Source: an uncultured Desulfovibrio sp. (GTDB taxonomy: Bacteria; Desulfobacterota; Desulfovibrionia; Desulfovibrionales; Desulfovibrionaceae). From it: DNA of 22,985 nt. The position numbers were made by a program, and so were the translations under genes. Shown here one piece after another: positions 14,452-21,121 of this stretch; positions within the stretch are counted from its first letter, which is position 1, and each line of letters begins with the position of its first letter. The notes under the pieces were generated by a model. It had not been told where the DNA came from, made no database searches, and saw nothing but the letters and a program-made list of their open reading frames with translations. The stretch is taken from NCBI GenBank assembly GCA_900550745.1, contig URTO01000002.1:1-22985 (forward strand), in the 5' to 3' direction.

Positions 14452-15462
14452 CTATCCCATAATCCGGGAACGGGTATCGTTCATCCTCTTCTGGATGTCG
14501 TCCTGCGTGGAAAGCGACTTCTGGATCACTTCGGTCAGGCCGTCGTTGATGCTCTTCAACGCGTCCCGGCTGGCCCGCATCCGTTCCTGATCGGCTTCCA
14601 TTTCCTTCATGGCGGCGTCGTACTGCGCCCCCAGGTAATCGCCGACATGACCGACGAGGCCGCCCATCCCCTGCCCGAGCTGGGACAGGGACTGCCCTAG
14701 GGTCCCGTAGGCCTGCGAGGTGCCCGAAGCCCGCCGTTCCGCAGCGCTCGGATCAGCCGTGGAAGCACGGATATCATCCAACTGCGCCCGGTTGCTTTCC
14801 AGCTTTTCGGACGTCTGCTGTAATTTCTGTTCCATCCTGAGCTTCTCATCCGCTCTGTCGGCCCCATGCTTTTCTATGTCCCGCGTGATCTTGTTCAGTT
14901 CCTTCTGCTGTTTGTGCTGCTGCTTCTCAAGGCTCCGGGTTTCCTGGTTCAGCTTGTTCTCGGTGAGTTCCTGCTGGCCCTTCGCCTGCCCCCTGGTTGC
15001 GGACAACTGCTTCATGCCCATGGCGAACTGGAGAGCGCCCATGCCGATGCTGACCGTATCGGACACGACGCCGCAGATAAGCTGCACCACGGCTTTCTCG
15101 CGGATTTCATCAGCCTGCTGCTCCATCGACATGGCGATACTATCCGTTTGCGCTTTCATGGCCTCGCGGTTTTCCTTGCGCTGTTCGGAGCATAGTTCCG
15201 TGATGAGGGCATTGACGCTCGCCATCGGGGAAGCCACGCCCACCCAGCCGCCGAGTGATCCGGAAGGATTTTTCGGCGGGGCGAGCGTCGGCAAATCGTC
15301 GCGAACCTTCGCCGCGGCCTCCTGAAAGGAAAGCCCCGCAGCCATCGCGGCCTCCAGTTCCTTATCCACGGAGGCACGGGAAACATTGACCGTCCCCGCG
15401 TCGTTTATCAGTTGATTGTAAACCTGTTGCTGATCGGATGACAACCCTTGTATGCCTGACAT
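14452..15462 (-). CDS. sctB: SctB-like translocator (YopD/SipC-type)
   Basis: A 336-residue protein without a signal peptide. A single hydrophobic segment lies at ~124-150 (AVVQLICGVVSDTVSIGMGA), followed by a long Gln/Lys/Glu coiled coil (~158-225). The C-terminal half is amphipathic (YDAAMKEMEADQERMRASRD) and ends in a helical tail. One membrane segment plus a coiled coil is the layout of YopD/IpaC/SipC, the smaller pore subunit inserted in host membranes. Being last in an lcrGVH-yopBD-like order supports this. Sequence similarity to known SctB is low in this group, so an effector remains possible. Its start is 180 bp after sctE, across strong hairpins. Confidence 0.68.
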   Translation of the reverse strand: MSGIQGLSSDQQQVYNQLINDAGTVNVSRASVDKELEAAMAAGLSFQEAAAKVRDDLPTLAPPKNPSGSLGGWVGVASPMASVNALITELCSEQRKENREAMKAQTDSIAMSMEQQADEIREKAVVQLICGVVSDTVSIGMGALQFAMGMKQLSATRGQAKGQQELTENKLNQETRSLEKQQHKQQKELNKITRDIEKHGADRADEKLRMEQKLQQTSEKLESNRAQLDDIRASTADPSAAERRASGTSQAYGTLGQSLSQLGQGMGGLVGHVGDYLGAQYDAAMKEMEADQERMRASRDALKSINDGLTEVIQKSLSTQDDIQKRMNDTRSRIMG

Positions 15463-15517
15463 ATGCCTATCCTCTTCTTGCTTACGGCCTTCCCGTCTAC
15501 GATCAGGCCATCATCCA

Positions 15518-15626
15518 CCCCGCACAAGGCGGGGAACACGGGCTGGTTGGCCCCATGAAACCTTGCCCGCCGCGCGGCAGGCCCCTTCCCGCCCCGCTGC
15601 CCGAAACGGCGGCCGGGGCGGGAAGG
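15518..15626 (-). other. Tandem stem-loops between sctE and sctB
   Basis: Positions 15584-15596 (CCTTCCCGCCCCG) and 15614-15626 (CGGGGCGGGAAGG) form a perfect 13-bp inverted repeat with a 17-base loop, beginning 17 bases after the sctE stop. Further on, CCCCGC-ACAAG-GCGGGG (15518-15534) and the palindrome GCCGCGCGGC (15569-15578) form smaller hairpins. None has a T tract. They are probably mRNA-stabilising or processing structures between cistrons, or partial Rho barriers, rather than classical terminators. Confidence 0.6.
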
Positions 15627-15642
15627 CGTACCTTCCGCCGCG

Positions 15643-16653
15643 CTAGGCCATCGCCGGTGGTGCGCTGGTCAAGACGTTCGTCAGCGACTCATTGCATCCC
15701 TCAACGAGCTCGTTGACGTCTTCGGTCAGCTTTCCCGCGCGTTCCATGACGCCCTTCATGAAATCCTGCTCCACTTCCAGCGCCTGCCTGAGCCGTTCCA
15801 GAACGGCTTCCAGCAGCTTGGTGTCGGCATAGCTGTTGGAAATCCTAAAATCGTACACGGCCCCGGCGATGCCCGTCGCGCCGCTGCCCATCTGTACGAC
15901 GCTGCTGCTGATATTCGTTACTTTGAGGGTAATGTCCGCCACGTCCGCCAGCGTCTTCCGGGCGGTCTCGGCAGCGGAACCGAAGGAACCACCCATAGTC
16001 AGGCCCACGCCCACAAGCGTGATCGCAAGCTCAAAAGCCATGCCGGTATATGCGGCGATGTCTTCCCGAACACCGAGGGCCTCCAACCCGGCGGCTATCC
16101 CGGCGCCGATGCTCACCTTGCCGTCGGTCGCCATACTCAGGATGCTGTTGATGGACATGGTAAGCATCACCGCCCCGCCCGCAATCAGCAGGGGGTTCCC
16201 CGTAGCCGCCCCCGCCGCAATCGTGGCGACGCTGGCGATGGCTCCGAGGACGACGCCGACCCAACTGAAAATCTTTTTGAAAATGTCAAGGATGCCCTTG
16301 GACTTCATGGATTCGAGCCGATCCATGATCTCTTCCAGCTTCTTCTGGTTGATCTCGGCGCGCTCCTTCCCCTTGGCCTCAATGGAGGCCACGCCGTCCT
16401 TGGTGGCCTGCGTGCGCACCTCGTTACTGATCATCTGGGCCAGCGTTTCCAGCGAGAGCCCTCCCGCCGTGGGCGCGGCCAGCTTCGGCAGATCCGAGGC
16501 AGGTGAGGAAGCGTCGGGGGATGAAGCCGGGACATCCGGCAGCGTGATGCCCTCCAGGGCCTTTTTGATGGCATCCTGAAGGTTTTCCACACCGGCGCCG
16601 CCGACAAGATCCGTAAACTTCGAGCCGATCTGAAAGTCAATGGCATTAGGCAT
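15643..16653 (-). CDS. sctE: SctE, pore-forming translocator (YopB/IpaB-type)
   Basis: A 336-residue translocator with two hydrophobic regions, the hallmark of YopB/IpaB/SipB. The first is at ~127-173 (FKKIFSWVGVVLGAIASVAT, then LLIAGGAVMLTMSINSILSM), the second at ~203-221 (TGMAFELAITLVGVGLTMGG). Upstream is a helical region with EIMDRLESMKSKGILDIFKK. The C-terminal part is amphipathic and probably coiled coil (LLEAVLERLRQALEVEQDFM). ATG at 16653 follows the chaperone stop by seven bases; the open frame extends upstream only inside that gene. It would be kept soluble by the LcrH-type chaperone encoded just before it and inserted in host membrane with SctB. Confidence 0.87.
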   Translation of the reverse strand: MPNAIDFQIGSKFTDLVGGAGVENLQDAIKKALEGITLPDVPASSPDASSPASDLPKLAAPTAGGLSLETLAQMISNEVRTQATKDGVASIEAKGKERAEINQKKLEEIMDRLESMKSKGILDIFKKIFSWVGVVLGAIASVATIAAGAATGNPLLIAGGAVMLTMSINSILSMATDGKVSIGAGIAAGLEALGVREDIAAYTGMAFELAITLVGVGLTMGGSFGSAAETARKTLADVADITLKVTNISSSVVQMGSGATGIAGAVYDFRISNSYADTKLLEAVLERLRQALEVEQDFMKGVMERAGKLTEDVNELVEGCNESLTNVLTSAPPAMA

Positions 16654-16660
16654 GTCAGCC

Positions 16661-17158
16661 TCACTTCTCGGCTTGTTCGAGAATGGCGAGCATGGCGGAC
16701 GCCTTGCCCCGCGCGGCCTCGTGTTCCGGGTTGCCCTCTTCGCCCATAGAGACGGCGGTGACGAACGAGCCTTTGGCCTTTTCCCGATCCCCCATCTTGA
16801 GGTAGCACATACCGGCCTGAAGCACGGGCACGGGGCTGGAGAGCGCCTCCATTGCCGAGCAAAGCCCATAGGCATCCACGGCTTCCCGATACTTTCCGTT
16901 GGCCTGACGGCTTCCGCCCAGCCCCATCCAGAAGCGGGGATCGTTGTGATCGTACAGGCACAGCCCGGAAAAAATGGTTTCGGCGTCCTTGTAGTTGCCG
17001 GACGTGTAGAGGTTGTATCCGAGGCTGTATAAGGACTCCAGCATATCCTGGGAAATGTTGCACACGTCCCCGATGGTGGCGCCGTTCAGGACGGCCTTGG
17101 TCATCGTTTCAAGTTCTTCCTGCGTATATTCGACCGCAGCGCCTTTTTGTTCTGCCAT
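16661..17158 (-). CDS. LcrH/SycD-family translocator chaperone
   Basis: A 165-residue class II chaperone with three tandem TPRs: LESLYSLGYNLYTSGNYKDA, DPRFWMGLGGSRQANGKYRE and PVPVLQAGMCYLKMGDREKA. The length equals SycD/LcrH (168). It binds the hydrophobic translocators before export, and its position directly upstream of sctE fits. ATG at 17158 is supported by AAGGA seven bases before it; the frame is open to 17305 but without a ribosome site. It lies 154 bp after the tip-protein gene, across a hairpin-rich spacer. Confidence 0.93.
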   Translation of the reverse strand: MAEQKGAAVEYTQEELETMTKAVLNGATIGDVCNISQDMLESLYSLGYNLYTSGNYKDAETIFSGLCLYDHNDPRFWMGLGGSRQANGKYREAVDAYGLCSAMEALSSPVPVLQAGMCYLKMGDREKAKGSFVTAVSMGEEGNPEHEAARGKASAMLAILEQAEK

Positions 17159-17254
17159 AACATCTTCCTTGGGAGGCCCGCAGCAGCGGGAAAAAGGTTG
17201 CCGACGGGTGGGGAGCCCAAAGGCATTGGGGCATCCCCAAACGACCACCATCCG

Positions 17255-17303
17255 GCAGAGGGCCGCTGCCAACCGGATGGGCACGGCTGGAATGGCCCTC
17301 TGC
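17255..17303 (-). other. Stem-loop between sctA-like gene and its chaperone
   Basis: GCAGAGGGCC (17255-17264) and GGCCCTCTGC (17294-17303) form a perfect 10-bp stem. An alternative pairing, CATCCGG/CCGGATG, overlaps its base. About 15 bases further downstream on the minus strand TTGGGG-ATG-CCCCAA makes a second short hairpin. No T tract follows. It could be a processing or attenuation element that raises expression of the filament/tip gene relative to the rest of the operon. Confidence 0.5.
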
Positions 17304-17312
17304 AAAAAACGG

Positions 17313-18107
17313 CTACTGCCCGCGGGCCACGTTGGTGAGCGTCTGTAGAGCGGACTGGATGGCCGAATTCGCGCCCTGCGTATACGAGTTGTATTGGCCC
17401 ATGTAGTCCTGCACGTACACCATCAGCGTCTGGATGTCCGTGCCGATGGTCTCTTGATGCGCCTGTAAGGACTGGATCGCAGTGTCCAGATCATCCTTGC
17501 TGGAACCGGTGCTGTAGGCAAGCCCGTAGGTATCCATGTACGCGAATACCTCCAGCGCCGCCTTCCGATCTTCAAGGGAGTCAATCGCCCGCTGCCACTC
17601 GCTGCCGTTCTGCCGGGCCGAGACGCCGCTATCATCATAGTCGATATCGTTGTCCTTGAAATACTGCTCCATGACGTCCGGCATCATGGTGGACTCGTAT
17701 TCCTCGCTGACCTCATAATTCTCTTTCGTTTTCAGGTTGGCCTGCGCCTGCAACTTCTTGGCATCAGCAATATAGCCTTCCACCTTGGCGAGCTCTTCCG
17801 CCGCCGTCCCCTTGGATGAATCGTCTTTGGCCTTGCAGTTCTTGAACGTCCCCATATTGGAGGTGCTTTTCTCATTCGCCGCGTTCTCCTGCAGATTGCG
17901 CAGCTTGCTCAACATATCGGCCACTTCCTTCTGATCCGCCTGCGCCTTTTCGACCTGCTCGATGTAGTCAAGGGCCGAATCCTTGGCTGCGGCGGCCAGT
18001 TCCATCTGGAGCTTGGCGAAAATAAAGTTGACGCTTGTGCATGTGCCGAGGCTGCCCACGCTGGAGACGTTTCCTGAACTGCCGACTTCACCAATACCTT
18101 GGCTCAT
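17313..18107 (-). CDS. SctA-like hydrophilic translocator (tip or EspA-type filament protein)
   Basis: A 264-residue soluble protein without a signal peptide, occupying the lcrV position. The N-terminal helix FIFAKLQMELAAAAKDSALD continues as a coiled coil to ~75. The central part contains MMPDVMEQYFKDNDIDYDDS, which resembles the Leu-Pro-Asp-Glu-Val-Ile...Asn-Asp motif of EspA and SseB. The C-terminal helix DIQTLMVYVQDYMGQYNSY (~220-240) corresponds to the terminal coiled coil shared by tip and filament proteins. LcrV (326) is longer and EspA (192) shorter. I favour an EspA/SseB-like protein or divergent tip protein at needle end; the choice cannot be settled by eye. The ribosome site (AGAAG) is weak. 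Confidence 0.65.
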   Translation of the reverse strand: MSQGIGEVGSSGNVSSVGSLGTCTSVNFIFAKLQMELAAAAKDSALDYIEQVEKAQADQKEVADMLSKLRNLQENAANEKSTSNMGTFKNCKAKDDSSKGTAAEELAKVEGYIADAKKLQAQANLKTKENYEVSEEYESTMMPDVMEQYFKDNDIDYDDSGVSARQNGSEWQRAIDSLEDRKAALEVFAYMDTYGLAYSTGSSKDDLDTAIQSLQAHQETIGTDIQTLMVYVQDYMGQYNSYTQGANSAIQSALQTLTNVARGQ

Positions 18108-18128
18108 ATATTTCTTCTTTCTTTATGG

Positions 18129-18419
18129 TTAAAGGCGGACGACGCCACGGCGGCCCGCGCCGGGGGCCTTGCCGGAAGGACGGTTGTCCAAGGCGGCCTG
18201 CGCCTTGCGGGCTTCCCCGGCGCGCTTGGCCTCTTCCTTCGCTTTGGCAACGAGCGCCTCCACTTCCGGCGTCATCGGCTCCTGCTGTTTCAGATCGTCT
18301 TCCGTAAGCCCCATCGCCTTGAGCTGCGCATCAAATTTCTGGTCGAGGCGGGACAATTCCTCTTTGAGGGCGTTGAGCTGTTCTTCCTGAGCCTGCATAT
18401 CTTTTTCAGTGAATGCCAT
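18129..18419 (-). CDS. Small coiled-coil protein in the LcrG position
   Basis: A 96-residue charged protein: an N-terminal coiled coil (QAQEEQLNALKEELSRLDQK), a central turn AMGLTEDDL, a second helix (EALVAKAKEEAKRAGEARKA) and a basic Gly/Pro tail (GAGRRGVVRL). Yersinia LcrG has 95 residues, a helical hairpin with a Gly-Leu-Thr turn and a basic end. It is encoded just before the tip protein, which it binds, and helps hold secretion off until contact. Here the place in the operon and the general plan match, but sequence identity looks low. A CesA/SseA-like filament chaperone is the main alternative. ATG at 18419 is preceded by AAAGGAG, and a sigma54-type promoter lies just upstream. Confidence 0.6.
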   Translation of the reverse strand: MAFTEKDMQAQEEQLNALKEELSRLDQKFDAQLKAMGLTEDDLKQQEPMTPEVEALVAKAKEEAKRAGEARKAQAALDNRPSGKAPGAGRRGVVRL

Positions 18420-18450
18420 TTCGTTGCTCCTTTGTTGATGTTTCGTTCCA

Positions 18451-18467
18451 AGCATGTTCCGTGCCAA
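18451..18467 (-). promoter_or_regulatory. Sigma54-type promoter for the translocator operon
   Basis: The minus strand reads TTGGCACGGAACATGCTT. The -24 element TTGGCACG is perfect. Exactly ten bases separate GG from the -12 GC, and the -12 element ATGCT differs from TTGCW at one base. Transcription would start near 18440, leaving about 21 bases of leader with the AAAGGAG site before the LcrG-like ATG. Confidence 0.75.
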
Positions 18468-18537
18468 ACAAGCAAATACGGGGGATTTCGGCCCATCAAG
18501 CCTGATGTGCGGTTTTCCGCGCACAAGAAAACAAACG

Positions 18538-18572
18538 ATGTTGGCGGACTTTCGCCTTGCGCCTACCAACAT
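18538..18572. promoter_or_regulatory. Candidate enhancer dyad between the divergent promoters
   Basis: ATGTTGG (18538-18544) and CCAACAT (18566-18572) form a perfect inverted repeat with a 21-base spacer. It lies roughly 70-120 bp upstream of each sigma54-type promoter, the usual distance for an enhancer-binding activator. This is a positional inference, since no activator gene is in the window and a 7-bp dyad can arise by chance. Confidence 0.35.
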
Positions 18573-18686
18573 TATTCCCATTCAGTTGAGAAACCTTTTT
18601 CATAGATACTATAGCCCATTCCCCAAATCAATCAAAAAGGGGGCGCTTGTAAGACGTTGCGGCCTATGATACTCGCTAGGCGATGG

Positions 18687-18703
18687 TTGGCATATTTCTC
18701 GCA
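18687..18703 (+). promoter_or_regulatory. Sigma54-type promoter for the sctW-sctV operon
   Basis: The plus strand reads TTGGCATATTTCTCGCA. The GG and GC dinucleotides are exactly ten bases apart. The -24 box TTGGCAT matches well and the -12 box TCGCA has one mismatch to TTGCA. Transcription would begin around 18714, giving a leader of about 95 bases before sctW. Confidence 0.6.
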
Positions 18704-18714
18704 TGATTTCCCGC

Positions 18715-18798
18715 GGGCCGGTACGGATCGGCCCCCGGAATCACGTGTTCCCGCAGCCTCCGGGCACGGGGGCCGACTCATTTCCCGGCGGGGCCGGG
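18715..18798 (+). other. Structured 5' leader of sctW
   Basis: Two perfect 6-bp hairpins lie between the predicted start of transcription and the sctW ATG: GGGCCG-8-CGGCCC (18715-18734) and CCCGGC-GGG-GCCGGG (18784-18798). The second ends two bases before the purine-rich ribosome site (18801-18808) and could limit its access. Whether this has a regulatory effect is unknown, since GC-rich DNA often yields such stems. Confidence 0.4.
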
Positions 18799-18809
18799 CA
18801 GGGGGAGGC

Positions 18810-19934
18810 ATGTCCATAGATTTTTCCGTCACCAACATGGGCCAGATGGCCGGGAGCGCCGCCGCACAGGCGGCGGGTTCCCTCGCCGCGGGTTCGCTCA
18901 TGGGGAACGCCGCCGTACAGGTGGAAGATCCCATGTCGCTGCTCGCCGATGCCGCCGAAGAGCTGACTTTTGCGGCCGACACCACCGACGAGTACGAGCT
19001 TGAGGATCGCAAGGAACGGGAGCGTGCGGAAGAGGCTTACGCCGAACGCGTCAAGCTCTATCAGGATCTTATGCACGAGGCGGGCAAGGCGCAGGACATC
19101 GACCGCCTGAAGGACAGCCTGCGCGCCCGCGAAGGCCGGGAAAGGGCTTCGCGCGAGGCGCTTTACCGCTTTCCCGATCCGAGCGACGCCTATGCCGCCC
19201 TTTCCGAGGCGCTCGACGCCTTTTCGGGCGACCCGTCCGTTGATCCTTCCGTTGTTGAAGATATCCGCCAAGGGCTCGCCGAGCTCGAAGCTGAACACGG
19301 CCCGCAGATCCGTGCGGGCATCCAGGGCGCGCTCGCCGCTGCCGGGTATCCCGGACTGGACAGCACAGACAGCCTGCGCGACCTGTACCGCCAGACCGTC
19401 TGCGACTTTACGGACGTCAACGCCGCATTCGCCCACATCCATGAAAAATACGGCGATGTGGGCTTCGACAAGGCGATGGACTTCCTTTTCAGCGCGCTGG
19501 GCAACGATCTCGCCACGGACGTGCCGAGCATGGAAACCACCCATCTCGAAAGCGTCCACGCCAGCCTCGAACAGGTGCGCCTCCTGCAAAGCACGCATGT
19601 CCAGTGCGAACGCCTGCTCCAGCGCTGGCAGGATGTCCACGGGATCCAATGCGGGCTCGCCCCGATGGAGCTGCTCGGCGATCTGGTCGGCCTGCGCAAC
19701 GAACGCTTCCTTGGGGCCACGCAGATCAGCCGCATCGCCGCCAAAGCCAAGGCCCCGGACATCGAACGCGAAGTGCTGTTCCTTCAGGAGCTTCTGAATA
19801 TGGCCCGCAACCTGCCCGTCCAGCTTTTCGACGGCGAACAAGGCCGCATGAAGGTCATCGACGCCGTGCAGGAATCCGTGGACGAGGCCATCCGGCGCGA
19901 AGACGAATACCTCGCCAGTTTGGGGGATGCGTGA
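18810..19934 (+). CDS. sctW: SctW, gatekeeper (YopN-TyeA in one chain)
   Basis: A 374-residue gatekeeper that plugs secretion until host contact and sets the order of translocators and effectors. The N-terminal ~50 residues are Ala/Gly-rich, as expected for a secretion signal and chaperone-binding region. Residues ~60-280 form the helical YopN/MxiC-type body (ERAEEAYAERVKLYQDLMHE). The last ~90 residues, MELLGDLVGLRNERFLGATQ through VLFLQELLNMARNLPVQLF and a Glu-rich end, match TyeA. TyeA is a separate protein in Yersinia but fused here, as in MxiC and InvE. ATG at 18810 follows AGGGGGAGGC; the open frame upstream has no ribosome site. It ends in a TGATG overlap with the next gene. Confidence 0.92.
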   Translation: MSIDFSVTNMGQMAGSAAAQAAGSLAAGSLMGNAAVQVEDPMSLLADAAEELTFAADTTDEYELEDRKERERAEEAYAERVKLYQDLMHEAGKAQDIDRLKDSLRAREGRERASREALYRFPDPSDAYAALSEALDAFSGDPSVDPSVVEDIRQGLAELEAEHGPQIRAGIQGALAAAGYPGLDSTDSLRDLYRQTVCDFTDVNAAFAHIHEKYGDVGFDKAMDFLFSALGNDLATDVPSMETTHLESVHASLEQVRLLQSTHVQCERLLQRWQDVHGIQCGLAPMELLGDLVGLRNERFLGATQISRIAAKAKAPDIEREVLFLQELLNMARNLPVQLFDGEQGRMKVIDAVQESVDEAIRREDEYLASLGDA

Positions 19935-20308
19935 TGATCGAACGTGAAATAGCCGAATTCGGCAGACGCATGGGCATGCCCGCCTTTTCCCTTTCCCCTG
20001 CGGGCCTCGCCGCGCTCGACGTGGAGCGCCTTGGGCGGCTCCATCTGGAGCTTGCCGAAAACGCCGGGGAACGCGAACTGCTCGTCTATCTCGCGCGGGC
20101 CGTGCCGGAGCATGACGTGAAAGCCCCGCGCCGCGTGCTCGAACGCTGCCATTACCGCCATGCCGATCCCATGCCGCTGTCCGGGGGGCTGCACAAGGGC
20201 CACATCATCCTCCTCACCCGTTTCCCCGAACGGCAGGCGACGGCGGCGGGCATTGAAAAGGCCGTCCAGTTCCTCGGCGGCGTCATGGATGCCGTCGCCA
20301 GGGCCTGA
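19934..20308 (+). CDS. SycN-like class I chaperone for SctW
   Basis: A 124-residue protein with the class I chaperone pattern: N-terminal helix (IEREIAEFGRRMGMP), strands around LGRLHLELAENAGERELLVY, a central helix, then strands with GHIILLTRFPERQA and a C-terminal helix. Length matches SycN (123). Its place directly after sctW, with the ATG sharing the A of the sctW TGA, is that of sycN after yopN-tyeA. SycN works as a heterodimer with YscB; a YscB-like gene is present at 13046-13489. Confidence 0.8.
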   Translation: MIEREIAEFGRRMGMPAFSLSPAGLAALDVERLGRLHLELAENAGERELLVYLARAVPEHDVKAPRRVLERCHYRHADPMPLSGGLHKGHIILLTRFPERQATAAGIEKAVQFLGGVMDAVARA

Positions 20309-20349
20309 CCCGCAACACCGTTTTTCTTTACCGGCAAAGGAGGACAGCC

Positions 20350-20718
20350 ATGCCGCGCATCAACCTTCTGGATCCTTCCCTCGGCATCCAGGCCATCATG
20401 GAAAGCCCGGCGGCAGCGCGCGGCGGCATCCCCGAAGCGAGGCCCCTCGCCTCCAACGTGCTGCGCGAGGCCGGGCTTGAGGAACTCTATTCCCCAAGCA
20501 ACGCGCACCGCCTCGTGGAGCAGGCGCTCTGCCCGGATGCGGGCGACGGCGACATCCTCCGCCCGGAGGTGTTTTCCGGCAACCTCGCGGGATGCCTGGA
20601 AGCCTTGAAGGATTCCGAAGATCCCGCCGTCCGGGCGCTGGTGGACGGCGAACTGGCCCCGCTGCTTCAAAACAAGGAACTCCTCAACGCCTACATGGGC
20701 CTGATGATAGGGGGTTAA
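20350..20718 (+). CDS. sctX: SctX (YscX family), early secretion factor
   Basis: A 122-residue protein, exactly the length of Yersinia YscX, in the yscX position between the sycN-like gene and yscY. The opening MPRINLLDPSLGIQAIMES resembles the YscX start, and the C-terminal helix LLQNKELLNAYMGLMIGG corresponds to the YscX segment that binds YscY. YscX is secreted and needed for export of early substrates; with YscY it binds SctV. This family is specific to Ysc-type systems, so it helps classify the locus. ATG at 20350 is preceded by AAAGGAGG. Confidence 0.85.
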   Translation: MPRINLLDPSLGIQAIMESPAAARGGIPEARPLASNVLREAGLEELYSPSNAHRLVEQALCPDAGDGDILRPEVFSGNLAGCLEALKDSEDPAVRALVDGELAPLLQNKELLNAYMGLMIGG

Positions 20719-20719
20719 G

Positions 20720-21121
20720 GTGGCGCTCACGCAGGAACAGCGCAGCACACTGTCCATTCTGGGGTATCTGTATTACCGGATGGGGCGTCTGGACAATGCC
20801 GCCACGGTCTTCGCGGCGCTGGACAGGCTCGCCCCCGAAGGCATGGACGCCATTTCCCGGAGGGCCGCCGCCACGCTCGCGGCCATTGAAACGGATCGCG
20901 GCAATGCCGAAAAAGCCCTTCGGCTCCTGCACCGGGCCATGGACGGGCAAACCCTCTCCACCCGCCATGCCGCCCTGCACCTGCTCCGGGCCCGCGCGCT
21001 CTGGCAGCAGGGCCGCAAGGATGAGGCGAGGGCCGCGGTCAACGAATACCTGTACCTCGCCGGCAGCGGCCCGTCCGCGCAGGCCGGACATCCCTTCAAC
21101 AGCATGGGCAAACGCGTATGA
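20720..21121 (+). CDS. sctY: SctY (YscY family), TPR chaperone of SctX
   Basis: A 133-residue TPR protein (LSILGYLYYRMGRLDNAATV, then AATLAAIETDRGNAEKALRL, then HLLRARALWQQGRKDEARAA). It matches the length and fold of YscY (114), which holds YscX and binds the cytosolic ring of SctV. The start is GTG at 20720, one base after the sctX stop, with AGGGGG upstream. It overlaps the sctV start (ATGA), so the three genes are coupled. The order X-Y-V is the same as in Yersinia and Pseudomonas. Confidence 0.85.
   Translation: MALTQEQRSTLSILGYLYYRMGRLDNAATVFAALDRLAPEGMDAISRRAAATLAAIETDRGNAEKALRLLHRAMDGQTLSTRHAALHLLRARALWQQGRKDEARAAVNEYLYLAGSGPSAQAGHPFNSMGKRV

Larger units (their letters stand above)
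18420..18809. other. Divergent control region between the two operons
   Basis: These 390 bp hold no gene. They separate the minus-strand translocator operon from the plus-strand sctW-V operon and carry the two sigma54-type promoters, the dyad and the leader hairpins listed separately. The centre (about 18570-18660) is clearly AT-richer than its surroundings. A possible second, sigma70-like promoter facing right (TTGAGA, 18 bases, TATAGC; 18586-18615) is weak. Confidence 0.7.

Noticed and set aside
13491..14462. A 323-codon open frame on the plus strand across the repeat region
   Set aside because: It starts inside the promoter/leader of the opposite operon, has no ribosome site, is Arg/Pro/Gly-rich like shadow frames, and translates the degenerate repeats whose spacing is not in codon multiples.
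18586..18615. Sigma70-like promoter TTGAGA-18-TATAGC facing sctW
   Set aside because: Both boxes deviate and the spot is an AT-rich island where such matches arise easily; the sigma54-type element further downstream is the better candidate.
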